NCBI GenBank assembly: GCA_030626465.1
Contig: DAOUOU010000030.1
Span: 1-18,596 of the forward strand
Length of the DNA: 18,596 nt
From: Bacteroidales bacterium
GTDB taxonomy: Bacteria; Bacteroidota; Bacteroidia; Bacteroidales; UBA10428
Direction of reading: 5' to 3'
Both the position numbers and the translations under genes were made by a program. Of the stretch, positions 13,284 to 18,596 are shown in pieces. The notes beneath the pieces are model-generated. The model did not search any database. It saw nothing but the letters and a program-made list of their open reading frames with translations, and had not been told where the DNA came from. The stretch's first letter is position 1. The number at the start of each line of letters is the position of its first letter.

Positions 13284-15779
13284 CTAGAATTGCTGACCCA
13301 ATACAAAATGCCATTGACCGCCTGATATTTTATACGGTGTATGATTATCAGGATCAAATCCATAACCCCAGTCAATCCCAAGCATACCGAACATAGGAAG
13401 AAAAGCCCTGATGCCTAATCCGGCAGTCCTTTTAACAGCAAGCGGATTAAATTCATTCCACTGGCCCCACGCATTTCCTGCTTCTATAAATATCAGACCA
13501 TAAATAGTAGCTGATGGATTTAATGAAAAAGGATATCGCAATTCCGCGAAATACCTTGTATATATATTTCCATTGGAAATTGAAGTTCCCTCTTCGTAAG
13601 GCGTAACGCTTCCATCCTCGTAACCCCTAAGCGCAATAATATCCGTACCATAGAGGTTGTAACCACTTAATCCGCTACCTCCGACATCGAATTTTTCAAA
13701 TGGGGGCTGCCCTATTGTCTTGTTGTATGCTCCCAGGTATCCAAAGTCCGCTTTTAATGCCAATACCAGATTTCCCATCAAACTTGTATACCATGCACTA
13801 TTAAAAGTCCATTTGTGAAACTCAATATTTTTGAACCTCTCTTCATATGTTGCATCACTATAATCAATTCCACTAAATGCTGAATAGGGGGGTGTTACCC
13901 GTAAGCCTAAACTAAAGGATGATCCTTTTCTCGGGTATATCATCTGATCCTGTGAACTTCTTGACAATACCAGTTTGAGACTTAGTAGATTATAATTGCC
14001 ATTGTACAGAAGCCCAAGATTGTAATTGTGTAATCTATATTGTTGATAAGACAATTCTGTATAAAGAGAAAAATAATCATCAGGCCATTTTAAACGTTTG
14101 CCTATACCAATTGAGGCACCATATGTCTTAAAAGAAGGATCAAGTGAATCAAACGAATTGTATTGTGCATAGGGCCGTTGTTTTGAGAAGTACAAAGAAA
14201 CGGAGAAGGAATTTGGTTTCTTTCCACCAAACCAGGGTTCAATGAAACTGATATTATACCCCTGATAACTCGGGCCTGAGGCTTGTGCTCTTAGTTGCAA
14301 AGTCTGGCCATCGCCGCTGGGAACAGGTCTCCAGGCTTTGGCATCAAAAAATTTTCGAATCGAAAAATTCGCAAACCGAATTCCGATTGTACCCATGAAA
14401 CCATAATATCCTCCCCAGCCACCTGATAATTCAAGCTGGTCGTTGGCACGTTCTTCCAAACCATATTCAATATCAACAGTTCCGTCAGCAGGATTTGGAA
14501 GAGGATTAGGTGAAATTGTCTCAGGATTAAAATGTCCAAGAGTGGCCAACTCCCGTACGGATCTGATAATATCTGTTCGGGAAAATAGTTCGCCCGGACG
14601 GGTGTATAGTTCACGCCTTACAACATGTTCATTGGTTTTTGTATTGCCAGTAATCACAATATCATTAAGCGTTGCCTGTTTCCCTTCGTAAATTCTTAAT
14701 TCAAGATCAACAGAGTCATTTTCAATATTGGCCTCAACCGGGTTAATACTAAAAAATAAATAACCATTATCCATGTATACCGATGTAATCGCATCTTCAT
14801 CAATGCTAAGGCGGTCTTGCAACATTTTCTGATCGTATAAATCACCGACCTTCATGCCTAATATCAGGCTTAGGTATTTAGAAGGATATTTCGTATTCCC
14901 AATCCAGGTTATACTCTTGATATAGTATTGGTTGCCTTCAAAGATGGTGAGTTGTAATCCTATACGTTTATCGCTTAGGTGAACAAGTTCTTCGTTAAGA
15001 ATTTTTGCATCGCGGTATCCATTCTCATTATAGAATTGCATTAGTTTTTTCTTATCTTCCTTATATTCTGCTTCTATGAATTTTGAACCCTTAAAAATAT
15101 TCAGATCGCGCTGCTTTGTTTTCTTCATAAGACCACGCAACCGGCGATCATTGTATACTTCGTTGCCTTCAAAAATTATTTCCTGAATTTTTACCCGTTG
15201 ATTTTTATCCACCTTGATATGAAGATCAATCATATTAACTACGGAGGTATCTTCTCTCTGCGAAATATCAACACCTACATTAAAAAATCCTTTTTCTTTA
15301 AAGTGCTTCTTAATAATTAATGAAGAGTTGTTCAGTATATCTTCCGTAATTTGAATACCACGTCTGATGTTTATTTTTTCTTCGATATCACCCTTTTCTG
15401 TTTTGTTGACCCCTGTAATTTCAAAGCTATTAAGACGAGGTTGTTCACGCAACTGAATTTCTAAGTAGACATTACCGTCTTCAATTTTAGCAACAAAGAT
15501 TTTCACATCAGAAAAAAGACCATGCTTCCAATAATTATTAACTGCCTGAGTTATTTCAGACCCTGGAATCTTAATCTTCATGCCCTTGCTCAAACCCGAA
15601 ATGGTAACAAGATGCGATGGCTGAAGAAACTTAACACCGGTAACTTCAATGTCAGCAATGATATATTCCTTTGGCCTTGCATAATCCATCGTTTTGTATT
15701 CAACACTGTCAGGTATGAACCGTGAGAAAACATTACCAAAGGTTAATACTAGAAAAGCTGAGATCAATAATATGCGCAT
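13284..15779 (-). CDS. bamA: Outer membrane protein assembly factor BamA
   Basis: Central Omp85 insertase that folds beta-barrel proteins into the outer membrane. 831 residues: signal peptide at about 1-19; five POTRA repeats at roughly 38-107, 109-190, 191-280, 285-365 and 370-440, each opening with a strand such as NSFEITGVN, IQEIIFEGNEVY, IKSITWIGNTKY and LNDIVITGNTK; then a 16-strand barrel from about 445. The barrel includes the conserved internal-loop motif as LRGYEDGSVTP and ends HFVLGQQF with the C-terminal Phe that marks outer-membrane barrels. Its stop-to-start distance from uppS is only 7 bp, so the two are co-transcribed. The ompH chaperones downstream deliver its clients. No sign of damage. 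Length and five-POTRA plan are normal for Bacteroidota BamA. Confidence 0.95.
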   Translation of the reverse strand: MRILLISAFLVLTFGNVFSRFIPDSVEYKTMDYARPKEYIIADIEVTGVKFLQPSHLVTISGLSKGMKIKIPGSEITQAVNNYWKHGLFSDVKIFVAKIEDGNVYLEIQLREQPRLNSFEITGVNKTEKGDIEEKINIRRGIQITEDILNNSSLIIKKHFKEKGFFNVGVDISQREDTSVVNMIDLHIKVDKNQRVKIQEIIFEGNEVYNDRRLRGLMKKTKQRDLNIFKGSKFIEAEYKEDKKKLMQFYNENGYRDAKILNEELVHLSDKRIGLQLTIFEGNQYYIKSITWIGNTKYPSKYLSLILGMKVGDLYDQKMLQDRLSIDEDAITSVYMDNGYLFFSINPVEANIENDSVDLELRIYEGKQATLNDIVITGNTKTNEHVVRRELYTRPGELFSRTDIIRSVRELATLGHFNPETISPNPLPNPADGTVDIEYGLEERANDQLELSGGWGGYYGFMGTIGIRFANFSIRKFFDAKAWRPVPSGDGQTLQLRAQASGPSYQGYNISFIEPWFGGKKPNSFSVSLYFSKQRPYAQYNSFDSLDPSFKTYGASIGIGKRLKWPDDYFSLYTELSYQQYRLHNYNLGLLYNGNYNLLSLKLVLSRSSQDQMIYPRKGSSFSLGLRVTPPYSAFSGIDYSDATYEERFKNIEFHKWTFNSAWYTSLMGNLVLALKADFGYLGAYNKTIGQPPFEKFDVGGSGLSGYNLYGTDIIALRGYEDGSVTPYEEGTSISNGNIYTRYFAELRYPFSLNPSATIYGLIFIEAGNAWGQWNEFNPLAVKRTAGLGIRAFLPMFGMLGIDWGYGFDPDNHTPYKISGGQWHFVLGQQF

Positions 15780-15786
15780 GCTCTGA

Positions 15787-16548
15787 CTAACTGTTTATGT
15801 TGATATTCTCAACGATTTGTTCACTAATCTTGCCAAATCGTCTTTCCCTGCTTTGAAAATTAGCAATAGCCATGTAAAAATCTTCTCGTCTGAAATCGGG
15901 CCATAAGGTTGGAGTAAAATATAGTTCGGTATAAGCAATCTGCCAGAGAAGGAAATTGCTGATGCGAAATTCACCGCTTGTGCGGATAAGTAGTTCCGGA
16001 TCAGGGATACCGGAAGTATTCAAATAACTTTCGAATACAGTACTGTCAATATCTTCACTGTCAATCTTTCCCTGTTGCACATCTTCAGCTAAATTCCTTG
16101 CTGCATTAAGCATTTCCCATCGAGAACTGTAACTTAAAGCTAAAATCAGATTTAGCCCTGTTTTTCTTTTTGTTTTCTCTATTGCACCCTTTAACTGCTT
16201 TGCAACAGAATTGGGCAATGAACCAATATCACCTATAGCCTGTAATCTTACATTATTCTCAAGCAGAGTTTTGGTCTCTTTGTTGATGGTAGATACCAAT
16301 AAAGACATGAGTGCATCGATTTCAGTACGAGGGCGGTTCCAGTTTTCAGTTGAAAATGCATACAAGGTCAGAAAATTAATGCCTATTTCAGCAGCAGCTT
16401 CAACCGTATCACGAACAGCAGCCACGCCATTGCTATGGCCATAGATTCTCGGATTGCCTTTTTTCTTGGCCCATCTTCCGTTACCATCCATAATAATGGC
16501 AACGTGCTTAGGCAACCTTTTTAAATCAAGCTGTTCCTTGGATACCAT
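15787..16548 (-). CDS. uppS: Isoprenyl transferase (undecaprenyl diphosphate synthase)
   Basis: Cytosolic cis-prenyltransferase that extends farnesyl diphosphate with isopentenyl units to the C55 carrier lipid of cell-wall and polysaccharide synthesis. 253 residues with every family motif: HVAIIMDGNGRWA at 15-27 (catalytic D21, then G22-N23-G24-R25), YGHSNG at 36-41, FLTLYAFSTENWNRP at 59-73, and the C-terminal IRTSGEFRISNFLLWQ at 188-203 followed by AYTELYF and WPDF. The usual YGGR segment is YSSR at 140-153, a small variation. The gene lies 13 bp after the PorG-like gene and 7 bp before bamA, a tight envelope operon. ATG at 16548 is 14 residues before the first motif, as expected. Confidence 0.96.
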   Translation of the reverse strand: MVSKEQLDLKRLPKHVAIIMDGNGRWAKKKGNPRIYGHSNGVAAVRDTVEAAAEIGINFLTLYAFSTENWNRPRTEIDALMSLLVSTINKETKTLLENNVRLQAIGDIGSLPNSVAKQLKGAIEKTKRKTGLNLILALSYSSRWEMLNAARNLAEDVQQGKIDSEDIDSTVFESYLNTSGIPDPELLIRTSGEFRISNFLLWQIAYTELYFTPTLWPDFRREDFYMAIANFQSRERRFGKISEQIVENININS

Positions 16549-16561
16549 TCCTTAAAAAATT

Positions 16562-17212
16562 CTAATTATATGCCGGACAATCAGCTGCAAATTTAAAAAA
16601 CTTATAGCTAATAAAAATGCCGATGAACGAATACCAGTCATTATTATTCAGAATGGTATTCCCAAGCTGGTTTTCTACATTGTCAATATCATCTCTGAAG
16701 GTTTTTCTGAAACTCCACTCACACCCTGAACTTAATCTGGTGGTTAGATTTACCTTTAACCCGATCCCAAAAGGTATGGTGATAAAAGGTTTGTTACCAA
16801 TCGAGAGAGCACAACCAATGCCTCCGGCTAAATAAGTACTGTAAAGCCATTTTTCTTCTCCTGTGATGTAAGGGAGAAAATTAAATTCAAGCTGGCCGCT
16901 AAAATCCACAATTTGTTTGTTAAAACTTTGTCGCGGGCGAAGTGGTGTAACCCTGCTCGGAAAATCATTATCATTCCCTTTCAGACCAGAATACAACCCG
17001 CTTAATCGTACAGCGTATCTTTTGTTAATATTAACTCTGAACAATCCTCCAAGAGCTGGTGAAATACTATAGAAGTGACGGGTCGGATTGATCTCTCCCA
17101 TATAATAGGTACCCCCCGCAATAATTCCTAAATCGGTATAGTGCTGAGCTTTAACAAAAAGAAGATTGAAAAAAACAAAGCAAATAATTAGGATCTGTTT
17201 CATTGTATTCAT
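16562..17212 (-). CDS. PorG-like DUF6089 outer-membrane protein
   Basis: 216 residues; a second ATG at 17203 would give the tidier signal peptide start (MKQILIICFVFFNLLFVKAQ). The mature part is a predicted small barrel whose first strand LGIIAGGTYYMGEINP is the family hallmark (AGG-x-YY-x-G-D/E-x-NP). In Porphyromonas gingivalis the gene at this place, before uppS, bamA and ompH, is porG (PG0189), needed for the type IX secretion system, where PorG anchors the PorK/PorN ring to the outer membrane. Position and first-strand motif support the same assignment; type IX function in this organism cannot be shown from the window because no other por genes are here. Spacing to uppS is 13 bp. The end, DCPAYN, has a Cys outside the barrel. 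Confidence 0.75.
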   Translation of the reverse strand: MNTMKQILIICFVFFNLLFVKAQHYTDLGIIAGGTYYMGEINPTRHFYSISPALGGLFRVNINKRYAVRLSGLYSGLKGNDNDFPSRVTPLRPRQSFNKQIVDFSGQLEFNFLPYITGEEKWLYSTYLAGGIGCALSIGNKPFITIPFGIGLKVNLTTRLSSGCEWSFRKTFRDDIDNVENQLGNTILNNNDWYSFIGIFISYKFFKFAADCPAYN

Positions 17213-17333
17213 CTTATTCGCTACTCAACAACGAAAATAAGCTACTTTTAGCGCCCAAGATCAGAATTTTTCTTAAAAAAACATAAAAGAAAACAAGAAA
17301 TACACAAAAATCAGGAAACAAATTACACCGTAT

Positions 17334-18191
17334 TTAATGTATTGCTTCTTTTTTCGATTTAGGTTTTTGGGGATTGCGTTTGTTCCTGTTTTTTGACCGG
17401 GTTTTACGGTATTCCTTATCTAAAAAGGATGGCAACCCCCTTCTCGAAGTTTCCAGACGGTAGCCAACAGAGAAAGTAAGAAAATAATAGACATCGCTAT
17501 ACTTGGAATCTCTTGTCTGCTTGTACCCCTCGATATAGTCCGTAACAGAATATCGGTAACCCAGTTCGGCATTTACCAGCCATCGGTCATCAATAATGTA
17601 TTTTAATCCAACTCCAAATGGAAATGCTATCCCAAGGTTATTTCTCTTGATATTGTCTATCTCAGGATTAATATCTTGTGTGAAGGTTACATTAGCTCTC
17701 GAATAAACTCCTCCAATTCCCAGAAAACCATATGCGTTAAAAGACATGTAGTTGTTTATCATTCCGCGTCGATTGAACATTGCTGCAGATTTATATCGCC
17801 TTTCCTCTGCAATAAAATAATACTCTGCCTGCGCTGAAAATTCAAAAAGCATCGTCTTGTAACTTCTTCCCCTGTCATTTCTGGAATCTTTATCGGTGCC
17901 ATTGCCAAATGCCAATATTGTGTTTACCTTTACTACATATACCGGATCGAGCTTATACCTTACGAACAAAGGGATAGCCAGCCTCGTTTCATCGATCTTA
18001 ATATCCTTGAGCCCTAACCAATTTTCTTTATCAATTGTACCTCCAATATCACCAAATACCTGAGTAACGCCAATCCCGCCTCCAACTTCATACCTGCGGA
18101 GTTTCCAGCGTTGGCCATTCACTTGTTCAGGCATACAACAAAATAAAATTGCAAGTACAACACTAAGCTTAACATGATCAATCTTTGCCAT
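17334..18191 (-). CDS. Outer-membrane beta-barrel protein, PorG/DUF6089-related, with basic tail
   Basis: 285 residues. Signal peptide at about 1-26 (MAKIDHVKLSVVLAILFCC, cleavage near NGQ). The mature chain alternates short amphipathic strands, opening with YEVGGGIGVTQVFGDIGG, close to the opening of DUF6089/PorG-like proteins, and continuing FEFSAQAEYYF, YGFLGIGGVY, FPFGVGLKYII, ELGYRYSVTDYIEGY and YFLTFSVGYRL. After the last strand comes a strongly basic tail of about 35 residues (RKTRSKNRNKRNPQKPKSKK), which is unusual for a barrel and might bind RNA, peptidoglycan or a partner in the periplasm. It lies 121 bp before the PorG-like gene on the same strand and looks like a distant relative of it. 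Role unknown; a structural or secretion-related function is inference. Confidence 0.7.
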   Translation of the reverse strand: MAKIDHVKLSVVLAILFCCMPEQVNGQRWKLRRYEVGGGIGVTQVFGDIGGTIDKENWLGLKDIKIDETRLAIPLFVRYKLDPVYVVKVNTILAFGNGTDKDSRNDRGRSYKTMLFEFSAQAEYYFIAEERRYKSAAMFNRRGMINNYMSFNAYGFLGIGGVYSRANVTFTQDINPEIDNIKRNNLGIAFPFGVGLKYIIDDRWLVNAELGYRYSVTDYIEGYKQTRDSKYSDVYYFLTFSVGYRLETSRRGLPSFLDKEYRKTRSKNRNKRNPQKPKSKKEAIH

Positions 18192-18217
18192 ATCCTTTAC
18201 TAAAAATCAGATTAAAT

Positions 18218-18596
18218 TGGTCATCTATTAAATTTACAATATTTAACTCAATAAATAAAATCATTCCCCTTCTCTAGTTTCTTTTATCCGCACCCCACAT
18301 CAATTTGTTGCGAATAGTTGAATAAAAATTATTAAAGCGGAAATTTACAATTTTCAACTGAAATTTCGCTTTTCTTATATAAAATATGTTGTTTTTGGCT
18401 TCCATCAATACTGTCCGGTTATCGACAGTTACCTGAAAATTTCCGCTCCGTGCTTTAACTTCAAGCCTGATTTCTTTGTGATCAGGTACAATTATTGGCC
18501 TGACAGTCAAATTGTGTGGGGTGCGGATAAAAGAAACTAGAGAAGGGGAATGATTTTATTTATTGAGTTAAATATTGTAAATTTAATAGATGACCA
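18218..18596. repeat. 82-bp perfect inverted repeat (fold-back) at the right end
   Basis: Bases 18218-18299 and 18515-18596 are exact reverse complements over 82 positions, separated by 215 bp of nadK. Beyond the perfect arms the pairing resumes after a one-base offset (CAATTTG at 18301-18307 against CAAATTG at 18508-18514). The window stops exactly where the second arm stops. The second arm carries the last seven nadK codons and its stop again, on the plus strand (18519-18540). Confidence 0.97.
18274..18516 (-). CDS. nadK: NAD kinase, C-terminal fragment (upstream part lost to a fold-back)
   Basis: About 80 codons of NAD kinase, the ATP-dependent enzyme that makes NADP. PHNLTVRPIIVPD followed by EIRLEVKARSGNFQVTVDN, then FYIRKAKFQLKIV and NFYSTIRNKLMWGADKRN, matches the conserved C-terminal region of bacterial NadK, including the ending common in Bacteroidota. 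The gene should extend about 200 residues further upstream. Instead, in-frame reading beyond residue His-18516 gives RT then unrelated residues and a TAA at 18558-18556, because everything from 18515 on is a reverse copy of 18218-18299. The native gene is therefore probably intact in the organism but interrupted in this sequence. nadK commonly lies near this envelope cluster in Bacteroidota. Confidence 0.88.
   Translation of the reverse strand, partial: HNLTVRPIIVPDHKEIRLEVKARSGNFQVTVDNRTVLMEAKNNIFYIRKAKFQLKIVNFRFNNFYSTIRNKLMWGADKRN

Noticed and set aside
13151..13381. Minus-strand frame of 76 codons at the end of bamA
   Set aside because: It overlaps the bamA 3' end in another frame, runs through the structured spacer and shows no signal or motif.
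14291..14614. Minus-strand frame of 107 codons inside bamA
   Set aside because: Out-of-frame shadow of POTRA5 and the early barrel of bamA.
18515..18596. Treating the right-end sequence as native DNA upstream of nadK
   Set aside because: It is an exact reverse copy of 18218-18299 and breaks the nadK frame.
1..18596. tRNA, rRNA, CRISPR array, transposon or prophage
   Set aside because: I saw no cloverleaf-like segment, regular direct repeats, transposase, integrase or phage gene on either strand by reading; a covariance-model scan could not be run.

Overview
The window looks like a chromosomal segment from a member of the Bacteroidota, probably class Bacteroidia. The evidence is gene order and protein type. 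The order porG-like, uppS, bamA, ompH, ompH, murI is the arrangement known from Porphyromonas and relatives. DUF4105/Lnb, DUF1571 and DUF6089 proteins are present, and hisS is of the Bacteroidota kind. Start codons generally lack a Shine-Dalgarno sequence, and the two promoters I can propose fit the Bacteroidota TTTG / TAnnTTTG pattern. I see no transposase, integrase, CRISPR array, tRNA or rRNA.

Left part (1-4644). A truncated endonuclease/exonuclease/phosphatase gene runs leftward off the edge. Diverging from it are a POTRA-less Omp85-type outer-membrane barrel and an MFS transporter, then hisS with the clearest promoter in the window.

Middle (4645-10141, plus strand). An exported Mn-type superoxide dismutase overlaps by one base a secreted DUF1571 protein that carries a LysM domain. 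Next is a DUF4105 membrane protein related to the Bacteroides lipoprotein N-acyltransferase Lnb, preceded by two mutually exclusive hairpins. An amidohydrolase-2 enzyme and a phenylacetate-CoA-ligase-like adenylating enzyme follow, 12 bp apart.

Convergent gene (10175-10789, minus strand). This is a LuxI/FeeM-superfamily N-acyltransferase, the most unexpected gene here. The 315-bp gap upstream of it holds three separate palindromes. Together with the ligase it could form a small acyl-metabolite or signal pathway, which is inference.

Right part (11105-18516, minus strand). This is an envelope-biogenesis cluster transcribed leftward: nadK (3' end only), an outer-membrane barrel protein, a PorG-like DUF6089 protein, uppS (carrier lipid), bamA (outer-membrane protein insertion), two Skp/OmpH chaperones and murI (D-glutamate for peptidoglycan). 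A structured spacer separates bamA from the first ompH, and an intrinsic terminator lies between the second ompH and murI.

Right edge. The last 82 bases are an exact reverse complement of 18218-18299 and interrupt nadK. This fold-back is most likely an amplification or assembly artefact at a contig end, so sequence beyond about 18514 should not be trusted as native.
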